Positions 1-8,083 of a DNA stretch of 64,000 nucleotides are shown here, piece after piece. Made by a program: the position numbers and the translations under genes. The DNA is from CBDFKV01 sp965249035. Its GTDB lineage: Bacteria; Pseudomonadota; Gammaproteobacteria; Arenicellales; Poriferihabitantaceae. Under the pieces are notes generated by a model. It did no database searches and had not been told where the DNA came from. It saw only the letters and a program-made list of their open reading frames with translations. Location of the stretch: NCBI GenBank assembly GCA_965249035.1, contig CBDFKV010000005.1, forward strand, positions 1-64,000, in the 5' to 3' direction. The number at the start of each line of letters is the position of its first letter. The stretch's first letter is position 1.

Positions 1-887
1 AAAGTTGTTCCGTCGTCTAGACTGATTTTTAAATCGGTACTATCTGTATATCGCATTGTTGATGCTATTTTATTAAGAAGCAATTGAGAGTCTTCTGCAA
101 ACTGCCTAACATATCTACGTCTTTTAACCTCAACCATAACCTCCAGGTCCATGCCTCCGCCAGCTCTTACATCCTCCAAGATTTTATTTAAACGATCTTC
201 TGGGAACAGAGCTTTAAGCACAGCAATACCGTAGCTTCCTGCCTCGAACTTAGTTGATTTGATTTCGATTTTCTTATTGTCAGCGCTTATGCTTGTGCCC
301 GTATCTACCTCAACGAGTGTCGCGTTATCGTCGCCTAACGGCGTATGGATTCTTACGTCTTTAACTGGACTTTTGCTGACGGCTCTATACGTGTCTTGAG
401 GGGCATAATTATTTAAAAAAAGGCCATTTTCTTTCGATATTATCGATGAGCATTGCGGCCCTAGAAACCAGAAAAGATATTGCTCAAATTGTTTTGCTCG
501 AAGCGAGGTTGATTGAAGTAAAATAACGTGATCATCCTTAATTCCATAGTATAAAAACGATTCGGCAAACTGGCTTCCTTTTGGAGGAGAAAGCTGGGAC
601 ACGTCTAACTCATCCTTGCTTCTGCTTTCTTTAACTAACAACTTATACGCCCCCGGTTCTAGTGACATAAAGACACCGAATTCCATGCCGTGCGCTGACA
701 AGTGTGTATTTATGAATCTGCTCCAACTCCCTAGCTGGTCTACTGATTGGGCAACATTTTCTGTTCTTTGACTTGCTGTCGCTCTCTTGCCGATAGCTTG
801 GTTAATACATGTTTGTAAGGTTGCCCCAGAATTAGGGTTTAGGAACTCTGCCCGACGATAAAATAAATTCTTTGCTGTAGATTCCAT
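1..887 (-). CDS. Hypothetical protein, C-terminus outside window
   Basis: An open frame of 295 codons starts with ATG at 887 and runs off the left edge. The protein begins MESTAKNLFYRRAEFLNPNS. It is mixed alpha/beta in character, with no signal peptide or membrane segment. It contains hydrophobic stretches such as FLYYGIKDDHVILLQS (about residues 111-126) and a basic segment VEVKRRRYVRQF near residue 260. I recognise no family. The setting, cargo of a Tn7-like element beside glmS, is one where defence genes are often found, but nothing in the sequence proves such a role. The start is chosen as the first ATG; no strong ribosome binding site precedes it. Confidence 0.6.
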   Translation of the reverse strand, partial: MESTAKNLFYRRAEFLNPNSGATLQTCINQAIGKRATASQRTENVAQSVDQLGSWSRFINTHLSAHGMEFGVFMSLEPGAYKLLVKESRSKDELDVSQLSPPKGSQFAESFLYYGIKDDHVILLQSTSLRAKQFEQYLFWFLGPQCSSIISKENGLFLNNYAPQDTYRAVSKSPVKDVRIHTPLGDDNATLVEVDTGTSISADNKKIEIKSTKFEAGSYGIAVLKALFPEDRLNKILEDVRAGGGMDLEVMVEVKRRRYVRQFAEDSQLLLNKIASTMRYTDSTDLKISLDDGTT

Positions 888-1259
888 GTTTAATCCTTAT
901 TTTCATTCAATCTATTCTTTAAGCTCCGAAATTGTAGTCCTACCGGCAGCACGAACTACGCATTGAATATTTCCTAACCACATCACAGCCTTTTCTCCCG
1001 TAACCGTGCCATTGTAGGTGTGCGACAAGTTTCGAGGGATCGGCCAGCTTGATAGCCCTTTACACCAATCCAATCATACCTTAAATTGTCCGCTACGAGT
1101 ATGCCAGAGACAGTGGCAGTTTTATATTTTTTTTCAAACCCATCATTTCAATCGAGTCTGACCCTAGTGGTTTGTTAAATATGTGCAGTGCGCTTGAGTA
1201 TATTCGAATAATTAAAGTACAGAAATTATCGCAAATATTTCTATTATTGTACTTCTATT
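888..1259. other. Gene-free stretch with possible degenerate mobile-element remnant
   Basis: No convincing gene is present. Short open stretches on the minus strand do not form a complete protein. The segment around 1097-1180 holds a motif that recurs at 2885 and reads, on the minus strand, like flanks I associate with REP-associated tyrosine transposases. No transposase remains. The 1190-1259 part is very A+T-rich and lies at the 3' end of the lysR-type gene. Confidence 0.3.
1097..1117. repeat. 21-bp direct repeat, copy 1
   Basis: This copy contains GTATGCCAGAGACAGT and matches the copy at 2885-2905 with one mismatch over 21 bp. The two copies bracket the LysR gene and the 169-residue protein gene in the same orientation. 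The sequences beyond them diverge. Confidence 0.5.
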
Positions 1260-2126
1260 TTAATTAATTGTAATGGACTGGAAGTGTTTCAAAATATGGG
1301 ATTTCAACTCTACAACTTCCCCACTTAGATTGGATGAACCTGCATAAAGAATGATGCTGAAACGAGGCAAAACTGGCAATCCTTGTTGGATACCCAACAC
1401 CTCGAAAGATGACGATACTGTGGAAAGCAAAAGTGGTGCAACCGCCAAGTCGGCGCTGACCAATGCCGATATAGCTTCTATATGATTAACTTCACTTACG
1501 GCTCGCCAACTGATATTTGATTGCTCCAAACTACGGACGGTTGCTTGTCGCAATCCATACGATGTTGAGCCGATTGAAACTGGTAATGGTCTTTTCAGGT
1601 AAGCCCGCCCTCCAGAAGAGCCAAAAAGAACAAGCCTATCATCAAGTAGTACAGTACCAGAGTCTATTTGTTTGTCCTCTTCTGTAGTAATAATAAGATC
1701 TAGTTTTCCAGCATCGAGGTCAAAGTGAAGTTCTGGTGTCGTGCGACAAGCCAACGTAACGCGCACATTTGGGTAATTCACAGCGAAACTCCGCAGGATA
1801 TTTGGTAGGAATGGGCCGACTAAGTCGTCGGGACATCCAAGTCGAACGTTACCATCATATTCTCTTTCACCTGCAATTCGATACATTTCATCGTTAAGAG
1901 AGATGAATTCTCTCGCATATGCCAACATACGGATTGCTGCGGGCGTTGGATGCAATCCTTGCTTGGTTCGATCAAACAAGGTTTGATTTAAAATACCTTC
2001 AAGGCGCTTAATTTGTTGGCTGGCCGCTGCTTGCGATGTGTTCAACAACCGACTGGCCTTAGTGACGTTTTTCGTCTCCATCACCATGAGAAAAGTTCGA
2101 ACAGTTGTCGGATCAATGTCACGCAT
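1260..2126 (-). CDS. LysR-family transcriptional regulator
   Basis: This 288-residue protein is the usual LysR length. Residues 8-67 form the winged helix-turn-helix, with the typical SQAAASQQIKRLE recognition-helix region and a following LFDRTKQGLHPTPA wing. The rest is the co-inducer-binding domain, starting around YDGNVRLGCPDD (residue 90). It is transcribed divergently from the small secreted protein gene at 2248, so by LysR custom it may control that gene. The inducer cannot be deduced. It sits in the Tn7-like cargo. Assignment to the family is firm; the target is inference. Confidence 0.93.
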   Translation of the reverse strand: MRDIDPTTVRTFLMVMETKNVTKASRLLNTSQAAASQQIKRLEGILNQTLFDRTKQGLHPTPAAIRMLAYAREFISLNDEMYRIAGEREYDGNVRLGCPDDLVGPFLPNILRSFAVNYPNVRVTLACRTTPELHFDLDAGKLDLIITTEEDKQIDSGTVLLDDRLVLFGSSGGRAYLKRPLPVSIGSTSYGLRQATVRSLEQSNISWRAVSEVNHIEAISALVSADLAVAPLLLSTVSSSFEVLGIQQGLPVLPRFSIILYAGSSNLSGEVVELKSHILKHFQSITIN

Positions 2127-2247
2127 ACAACATTGTAATTTGATTTGCTTATTGCATCAACAATAATAAATTGTTTTACTTATGTGCGAAATACAGACAG
2201 AATTTTCCCAAACCTAGAAAACACAATATGAACTTGGAGTAAAAGTT

Positions 2248-2757
2248 ATGGCCAAAACAACCTCATCAAATTTCATTGAAAATGATGCATTTTTGAACAT
2301 CATCGACCTCCTGATAAGATTGTTAACTCGCTTGCGCTCATCGAGCGTGTTGTGTACCACTTTAGTTATAGTTACCCTAAATTGCTCAATCGCTTTGGGC
2401 TATTCAGCGCGCATAACTGACCAATCCCTTGTTAATATTTTTTATGAAAAAGACATTTTCATTGAGATGGACAAAAAACAAGGTCAAGTGGGTTGGGATA
2501 CAGCTCGATTAAGTTTTAAACAAAACGGGAATATCACAGGACGTCTATACAGCTTAAATCTACTTTTGGTAAAGTCACCCATAAACGATATTGATAATGG
2601 AATGTGGGAAATTAGAGATGACAATCTATGCATTCAGTGGGCAGTTTGGGAGGATGGCGAAGAACATTGTTATTCAATATATCTCAGTGAAGATATTTAT
2701 ATTGCTAAATCAGATTCTGGACTATTAATGAAGGGTGAGTTTATGCCGCAATACTAG
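2248..2757 (+). CDS. Small exported or membrane-anchored hypothetical protein
   Basis: This 169-residue protein has one N-terminal hydrophobic segment (about residues 34-52), acting either as a late signal peptide or as an anchor. The rest is polar. The C-terminal half has the pattern GMWEIRDDNLCIQWAVWEDG followed by EEHCY. Its two spaced cysteines and tryptophans resemble those of small exported proteins whose paired Cys form a disulphide. It is divergent from the LysR gene, with 121 bp between them. A GGAG element lies about 10 nt before the ATG. I do not recognise the family. Confidence 0.6.
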   Translation: MAKTTSSNFIENDAFLNIIDLLIRLLTRLRSSSVLCTTLVIVTLNCSIALGYSARITDQSLVNIFYEKDIFIEMDKKQGQVGWDTARLSFKQNGNITGRLYSLNLLLVKSPINDIDNGMWEIRDDNLCIQWAVWEDGEEHCYSIYLSEDIYIAKSDSGLLMKGEFMPQY

Positions 2758-2884
2758 TTCTGATAAGTATTGAAATCATCAGGTTTATGCACATATCTAA
2801 ATTTACGCCTAAAACGAAGAGTTCCCTAAATGGCTGCTTTAGCACTCAAACCTAAAGTGCCAATATTCAACGAATGGCAGCTTG

Positions 2885-2905
2885 GAGTATGCCAGAGACA
2901 GTCGC
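2885..2905. repeat. 21-bp direct repeat, copy 2
   Basis: Second copy of the element at 1097-1117, with one mismatch. It lies in the short gap between two convergent genes. Confidence 0.5.
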
Positions 2906-2944
2906 CATGTTCCAATTTGTCTCTGATTTGCCCTTAACCCCCAT

Positions 2945-3397
2945 TCAAATACTCCGAGGATCTGAGAATCTATGTAAGTAGTTCTTCGCACGTGGGATAG
3001 GATCGTTCAAGAATTGTGAAGGCTCCCTCAGCCATAGCCCAGCATATTTTTTTGATTTTTTCTCGGATATTAAAACATTTTTAGGCAATACTATTGTATT
3101 GGCATCCCATCCTGGCCACCACTGATTCGCTCTTATTACCGTATGCTTCCAGTATCTGTCCCATTTTGAATAACCATGATAATCAAACACTGTATTGCCG
3201 CTAGCAACAACGATATGATTACCAGTGTAACCATCTTTAGGCTTGATCCAGATTGGCTTAAATCCTCGGTCTGGATAACGTTCCAAAAATATATGCGCTA
3301 AAATATGACAAGCTCCACAAGCAAAGAATACTTTGTCAGGTAAAGCCCATCGCTTCACTTGATCCTTTTTAGCACCTTTAGTACGACGCTTGTACAC
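2945..3397 (-). CDS. Hypothetical protein with conserved-looking Cys and His positions
   Basis: This 150-residue soluble protein has a basic N-terminus (MYKRRTKGAKKDQVKRW). It then has a FACGACHILAHIFLERYP segment, a GNHIVVASGNTVFDYHGY segment and several tryptophans. A Cys near an N-terminal helix and a His in a later strand is the arrangement of papain- or NlpC-like cysteine hydrolases, but a third catalytic residue cannot be assigned and this is only a suggestion. It lies 38 bp downstream of the 74-residue gene in the same direction, so the two are probably cotranscribed. No known family is recognised. Confidence 0.55.
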   Translation of the reverse strand: MYKRRTKGAKKDQVKRWALPDKVFFACGACHILAHIFLERYPDRGFKPIWIKPKDGYTGNHIVVASGNTVFDYHGYSKWDRYWKHTVIRANQWWPGWDANTIVLPKNVLISEKKSKKYAGLWLREPSQFLNDPIPRAKNYLHRFSDPRSI

Positions 3398-3435
3398 TAT
3401 TTGCCCTCTGCGGCCGTTTTGATAAATCTAATTAA

Positions 3436-3660
3436 TTACTTTGGCGGTATTGATGAAACCCCACCCGCAGGAGGTGGCGAATTTGGTCTCAAGCGTGAAT
3501 TGTTTATGCTTTCAGGTGTAACTTGAAACCATTCACACAACTTGGATAAATAGCTAATCAATGGGGCTTCTATCCCATGAACTACAGCATCGCCTATGTC
3601 TTTGTGTTGAGGTTTATTTTTGTCATCGTAGTGCTCATCAGTTTTCGATTTCATTTCCAT
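3436..3660 (-). CDS. Small hypothetical protein, first gene inside the Tn7-like end
   Basis: This 74-residue polar protein has a charged start (MEMKSKTDEHYDDKNKPQHK), a central amphipathic helix (PLISYLSKLCEWFQVTPESI) and a proline-rich tail (NSPPPAGGVSSIPPK). It has no membrane segment. It reads away from glmS and lies upstream of the 150-residue gene. No family is recognised. The 220 bp between it and the transposon-end repeats contain no further gene. Confidence 0.45.
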   Translation of the reverse strand: MEMKSKTDEHYDDKNKPQHKDIGDAVVHGIEAPLISYLSKLCEWFQVTPESINNSRLRPNSPPPAGGVSSIPPK

Positions 3661-3881
3661 ACCTCACAATGTTTGTTGTCGATCATAACAACATAAAGAA
3701 TAGCATATGATTTCGGAAGGGAAACTATTTCAGGATTAAGATACGGTTTGGGCAAAAACTTAACCATCCTCGTTGCCAATCTTTGCAACCTCATGAATGG
3801 CAGAAATGAGTACAACAGTCATAGTGTGGTTTCATTGAAAGCCGATTTTGTGCCAGTCTATGCTTAAGCGTTTCCTTATTT

Positions 3882-3928
3882 AGTATAAATCTTTATTACT
3901 CAGTATGAAACTTTGTTACTAGACCACA
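3882..3928 (-). repeat. Tn7-type terminus with two TnsB-like binding sites
   Basis: Read on the minus strand, the order is TGTGG at the tip, three bases, AGTAACAAAGTTTCATACT (3902-3920), one base, then AGTAATAAAGATTTATACT (3882-3900). The two 19-mers differ at four positions. They share the core AATAAAG....A.ACT with the TnsB sites of Tn7, and the first site has the same 8-nt offset from the tip. A weaker third site may lie at 3862-3880. The end is 25 bp from the glmS stop. Confidence 0.75.
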
Positions 3929-3953
3929 AAAGCTAATATATATTAATGGTCGA

Positions 3954-5783
3954 CTATTCGACCGTCACCGATTTCGCCAAGTTGCGTGGTTTATCAACAT
4001 CTGTTCCTTTGATCAGAGCTACGTGGTAGGCGAGTAGCTGCAACGGGATTGAAAACACGATGGGTGCGATTATGTTGCTGACGGGTGCAATATCAATTAG
4101 TACGCACTGATCACCCAGATTGATGCCTGCCTCAGCATCAGCAAATACAATCATCCGCCCTCCGCGCGCTCGAACTTCTTCGATATTAGCTTTTAGCTTA
4201 CCCAGCAAGCGATTATTAGGCGCTACTGCAATCACTGGCATTTGCTCATCGATGAGCGCTAAAGGGCCATGTTTTAATTCGCCTGCGGCGTAGGCTTCGG
4301 CGTGAATGTAAGAGATTTCTTTGAGTTTAAGTGCCCCCTCCATTGCAATCGGATATTGGGTCCCGCGGCCCAGAAATAAAGCGTGTTGCTTTTTCCCAAA
4401 TGCTTTGGCAAGTTCCGCAATAACCGAGTCTTGATCAAGCGCTTTATCGATGGCATTGGGCAGCTCCCGCAGCTCTTTAACGATGTTGGCCTCATCAGCG
4501 GGGGTTAACTCAAAATGACGCCCCAGTGCTACCACCAACAATAGCAACGCAGTTAGCTGGGTGGTGAATGCCTTGGTCGACGCCACCCCAATTTCGGGCC
4601 CTGCATGAGTCATTAGGGTGAAATCTGATTCCCGCACTAACGACGACTCCGGGACATTACAAATGGCTAAAGAATGCGCAAACCCGGCTTGTTTTGCAGA
4701 GCGTAATGCGGACAAGGTATCAATCGTCTCACCCGACTGGGATAAAGTCAGCACCAAACAGTCGTTGGGCACGGCATGCTTTCGTGATCGGAATTCGCTG
4801 GCGATTTCGACCTGACAGGGCACACCATATTTCTCTAGCCAGTGGCGGGCAACCAACCCAGCGTGATAGCTGGTGCCACAGGCAATAATCTGTACGGCCT
4901 TGACCGACTCGAACACTGTTTCTGCACCGTAGCCAAAGATCCCGCTTAACACTTGATCGCCCGAGATACGGCCTTCTAGCGTATCAACCACCGCTTGGCG
5001 CTGCTCATAAATCTCTTTCAGCATATAGTGCGGATAATCACCCATCTCTGATGCCGCAGCGCTTAGGCTGCTGGTGAATACGTCGCGTTGCTGGACCTGT
5101 CCTGCTTGGTCCAGAATGGTGATATTGCCATCATCGATATCGACCACATCGCCATCATCAAGCACATAAAAATCGCGTGTAACCGATAATAGGGCGGACA
5201 TGTCGGAGGCCAAATAGGCTTGATTCTTATCCAAACCGACCACCAATGGTGAGCCGGAACGGGCACCAATCAAGCGACGCGGCTCATCAGCACTCATCAC
5301 CGCAATCGCGTAGGCACCATGGATGCGCTTGATGGTTGCTTGTACCGCTGCGAGTAAATCCAGCCCAGTTTGCAAAAAGCGATAGATTTCATTGACGACG
5401 ACTTCGGTGTCAGTTTCGGATTGAAATTTAAAGCCCGCCTCGACCAGTTCGGTGCGCAATTCCAGGTAATTTTCTACGATGCCATTGCATACCAAGGCCA
5501 ATGATCCGCCGCTCATATGTGGGTGAGCGTTCGATTCGGTGGGCCGACCATGGGTTGCCCAACGCGTGTGTGCGATCCCGGCCTGGCTGGTATGTAGGCT
5601 AACGTCACCAATCACAGTTTCTAGAGCGGCTATCCGACCAACGCTCCTTGCGCGGTAGACATCTCCTTCTTCGAGCAGTGCCACGCCGGCAGAGTCATAA
5701 CCGCGATATTCAAGCTTTTTTAAGCCTTCCAGCAATAAAGGTAATACCGGCTGGGTGCCAACGGCGCCTACGATTCCACACAT
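3954..5783 (-). CDS. glmS: Glutamine--fructose-6-phosphate aminotransferase (isomerizing)
   Basis: The 609 residues match the family length. GlmS makes glucosamine-6-phosphate from fructose-6-phosphate and glutamine, the entry step to UDP-GlcNAc, peptidoglycan and LPS. The N-terminal nucleophile cysteine follows the start (MCGIVGAVG). The glutaminase domain runs to about residue 240, and two SIS isomerase domains follow, with GTSYHAG and TLSQSGETIDT. The C-terminus PRNLAKSVTVE is the segment whose DNA is recognised by TnsD in Tn7 target selection. A clear AGGAG precedes the ATG. It lies 38 bp after glmU in the same direction, so the two are cotranscribed. Confidence 0.98.
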   Translation of the reverse strand: MCGIVGAVGTQPVLPLLLEGLKKLEYRGYDSAGVALLEEGDVYRARSVGRIAALETVIGDVSLHTSQAGIAHTRWATHGRPTESNAHPHMSGGSLALVCNGIVENYLELRTELVEAGFKFQSETDTEVVVNEIYRFLQTGLDLLAAVQATIKRIHGAYAIAVMSADEPRRLIGARSGSPLVVGLDKNQAYLASDMSALLSVTRDFYVLDDGDVVDIDDGNITILDQAGQVQQRDVFTSSLSAAASEMGDYPHYMLKEIYEQRQAVVDTLEGRISGDQVLSGIFGYGAETVFESVKAVQIIACGTSYHAGLVARHWLEKYGVPCQVEIASEFRSRKHAVPNDCLVLTLSQSGETIDTLSALRSAKQAGFAHSLAICNVPESSLVRESDFTLMTHAGPEIGVASTKAFTTQLTALLLLVVALGRHFELTPADEANIVKELRELPNAIDKALDQDSVIAELAKAFGKKQHALFLGRGTQYPIAMEGALKLKEISYIHAEAYAAGELKHGPLALIDEQMPVIAVAPNNRLLGKLKANIEEVRARGGRMIVFADAEAGINLGDQCVLIDIAPVSNIIAPIVFSIPLQLLAYHVALIKGTDVDKPRNLAKSVTVE

Positions 5784-5821
5784 GGGTTTACTCCTAAATA
5801 CGTGTCAAACAATGATTTTGG

Positions 5822-7201
5822 CTAAGCTTTTTTGGGTCGTTGCCAATTTTTTATTGAACGCTGTGGGCTGCGTGATAAAGCTAAGCTGTCTGCAGGTACG
5901 TCTTTGCTAATAGTCGAACCCGCACCTATTGTCGCGCCCTTTCCTACGGTCACGGGTGCGACTAGTTGGCAGTCTGAACCGACAAACACGTCGTCACCGA
6001 TAGCGGTTTGGTGTTTGTTGGCACCATCATAATTACAGGTGATAACGCCCGCACCAATATTGACGTTGTTGCCGACAATGCTATCACCCACATAACTCAA
6101 GTGATTGATTTTTGAACCCACGCCCACCGTGCTTTTTTTAACTTCAACAAAATTACCCACCTTTGCGCCGTTGGCGAGGTGTGTTTCTGGCCGCAACCGC
6201 GCAAATGGCCCGATCACACATTCGTCGGCAACGACGGATGATTCGAGCACGCTGTTGGCTTCTATCACGCAGCCGGCGCCGATCTGGCAATCGCGGATCA
6301 ACACATTCGGACCGATAGTCACGCCCGCACCAATCCGACAGTTGCCCTCAAGTACGACGTTGACATCAAGCGAAACGTCTTTACCCAACTCAACGTCACC
6401 GCGCATATCGACCCGCGCTGGGTCATGAAAATGTACACCGCGGCTCATCCAAGTGTTAGCAGCTCGCATTTGATAAGCACGTTCCAGTTGAGCCAACTCA
6501 GCACGGGAATTTACCCCAGAGACAGCGACCGAATCGCGGGCTTTACTGGTATGAATAGACTGTTTCTCAACAACTGCCAAGCCAATCAAGTCACCTAAAT
6601 AATATTCGTTTTGCGCATTTTTTGGAGTAATTCGTCCCAACCAATTACTTAAATTGGCTGCACTCATAGCCATCAAACCCGTACTTATCTCGCGAATTTT
6701 CTTTTGCTTTTTAGTCGCATCCTTGTCTTCAACAATGGCCAATACAGCCTTGGTTTTCTTATCTCGATCAATCCGGCCCAAGCCGCTCGGGTCGTCCAGT
6801 TTTACCGTCAGTAGGCGTATCCCTTGGGTGGGTTCACACAAGGGCTCAAGGGTGGATGCTTCAATCAACGGCACATCACCGTTCATGATCAATACGGTCG
6901 CGGCTGGATCAATGACTGGCAAGGCTTGTTTGACAGCGTCGCCAGTTCCCTTTTGTTCGAGTTGCTCGACCCAATTAAGGGTGTCAGCTAGCGATTGACC
7001 GATGGGTGAATCAGCAATCGTTGTTTTCACGCGTTCAGCCTGATGCCCAATCACAACGTGAATTTTAGCTGGCTTGAGGGATTTAGCCGTTTGTAACACA
7101 TGCTCCAGCAGTGGGCGCCCAGCCAGTGGATGCAGCACTTTCGGCAAATCTGAACACATGCGCGTGCCTTTGCCCGCGGCCAAAATGACGATCTCGAGCA
7201 T
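5822..7201 (-). CDS. glmU: Bifunctional UDP-GlcNAc pyrophosphorylase / GlcN-1-P acetyltransferase
   Basis: This 459-residue cytoplasmic enzyme carries out the last two steps to UDP-GlcNAc. The N-terminal nucleotidyltransferase domain shows LAAGKGTRMCSDLPKVLHPL (residues 7-26). The C-terminal half is a left-handed beta-helix of hexapeptide repeats with the acetyl-CoA and catalytic region NFVEVKKSTVG and INHLSYVGDS. It lies between bamD (1-bp gap) and glmS (38-bp gap). This arrangement implies a bamD-glmU-glmS transcript, rather than the atp-operon linkage seen in many relatives. Confidence 0.98.
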   Translation of the reverse strand: MLEIVILAAGKGTRMCSDLPKVLHPLAGRPLLEHVLQTAKSLKPAKIHVVIGHQAERVKTTIADSPIGQSLADTLNWVEQLEQKGTGDAVKQALPVIDPAATVLIMNGDVPLIEASTLEPLCEPTQGIRLLTVKLDDPSGLGRIDRDKKTKAVLAIVEDKDATKKQKKIREISTGLMAMSAANLSNWLGRITPKNAQNEYYLGDLIGLAVVEKQSIHTSKARDSVAVSGVNSRAELAQLERAYQMRAANTWMSRGVHFHDPARVDMRGDVELGKDVSLDVNVVLEGNCRIGAGVTIGPNVLIRDCQIGAGCVIEANSVLESSVVADECVIGPFARLRPETHLANGAKVGNFVEVKKSTVGVGSKINHLSYVGDSIVGNNVNIGAGVITCNYDGANKHQTAIGDDVFVGSDCQLVAPVTVGKGATIGAGSTISKDVPADSLALSRSPQRSIKNWQRPKKA

Positions 7202-7202
7202 A

Positions 7203-8027
7203 TTAGTTGTTACCGAAAAGGCGACTAAACAAGTTAGGGTTACGATCTGTGCCTAAAGTTAAATATGCGCTGCCCGGGTAGTTTTTAGCGAGTATACGCT
7301 GCGTATCATCGGCCAGTTTTGGGAATTCCATCAAACGATAGCTGTGCATCATGATGCCTAGGGCATCTTCAACCGAGGCGGCATTATCGTAATTCTCCAG
7401 GACAAACTTACAGCGGTTGACCGTTGCGACGTAGGCCTGGCGTGAAAAGTAATAGCGAGCAATAGCGATTTCTCGGGTGGCTAGTGCATCGTACAAATAG
7501 CGGATTCGGGTCTTGGAATCGCGTGAATAGAGGCTGTCTGGATACTGGTTTACTAGGGTCTCAAATGCTTGTAGTGCATCAGTAATTGCCTGCGGATCGC
7601 GTTCAGCTAAATCGGTGTTACCCCGCAGCATACCCATAATTCCGCCTTCTTCATTAAAACTCGCCAAACCCTTGATGTAGTAGGCGTAGTCTACCGAGAC
7701 GTGGGTGGGGTTTAATGCGATGAATCGGTCGGCAGCAGCGACGGCTAACCCCGCCTTTTTGTTTTTATAATACGCAAAGGCGGTATCTAGCTGCGCTTGT
7801 TTAGCATAGCTGCCATAAGGATAACGTGCTTCCAGCTTACGTAGCAGTTCCAGTGCGGTCGTCCAGTTGCTATCATCCAGTTCCTGTCGGGCATTGCCGT
7901 ACATTTCTTCCGGGGTCAGGTTTGGGTCTTCTTCCTCGGCTTTGTTCCACCAGGCGCAGGAAGATAATACCGTGGATAAAATGAAGACTAGCGTAACTGT
8001 TTTGATGAAAGCTTTTACTGATATCAT
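7203..8027 (-). CDS. bamD: Outer-membrane assembly lipoprotein BamD
   Basis: This 274-residue protein is the essential lipoprotein of the BAM complex, which folds beta-barrel proteins into the outer membrane. A signal peptide ends in the lipobox LSSC (Cys24). Tetratricopeptide-like helices follow, beginning LTPEEMYGNARQELDDSNW and including the YPDSLYSRDSKTR stretch typical of the YfiO/ComL family. It is divergent from rluD, the standard neighbourhood in Gammaproteobacteria. The start is an ATG. Confidence 0.97.
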   Translation of the reverse strand: MISVKAFIKTVTLVFILSTVLSSCAWWNKAEEEDPNLTPEEMYGNARQELDDSNWTTALELLRKLEARYPYGSYAKQAQLDTAFAYYKNKKAGLAVAAADRFIALNPTHVSVDYAYYIKGLASFNEEGGIMGMLRGNTDLAERDPQAITDALQAFETLVNQYPDSLYSRDSKTRIRYLYDALATREIAIARYYFSRQAYVATVNRCKFVLENYDNAASVEDALGIMMHSYRLMEFPKLADDTQRILAKNYPGSAYLTLGTDRNPNLFSRLFGNN

Positions 8028-8083
8028 GCGCCCGACCGGCCCTTAGAAAACCCGTATTCTACTCTGTTCATCGGAAAAACTTA

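Larger units (their letters stand above)
1..3928. mobile_element. glmS-proximal end of a Tn7-like transposon (other end outside window)
   Basis: The minus strand at 3928 begins TGTGG, then 3 nt, then two 19-bp direct repeats (see 3882-3928). This matches the layout of the Tn7 right end: TGTGG terminus, first TnsB site starting 8 nt in, sites spaced about 20 bp. The terminus lies 25 bp beyond the glmS stop codon, the classical attTn7 position. The DNA inside (1-3928) is A+T-rich and encodes only unknown proteins and a LysR regulator, unlike the core genes to the right. No tnsA, tnsB, tnsC or tnsD is visible in these 3.9 kb. The transposition genes are therefore either beyond the left edge or lost. 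The extent to the left is unknown. Confidence 0.75.

Noticed and set aside
3661..3881. tnsA immediately inside the Tn7-like end
   Set aside because: No open frame with TnsA features on either strand of this segment or in the cargo to the left.
6105..6998. Long open frames antisense to glmU
   Set aside because: They are shadows created by codon bias of glmU; composition is not protein-like.
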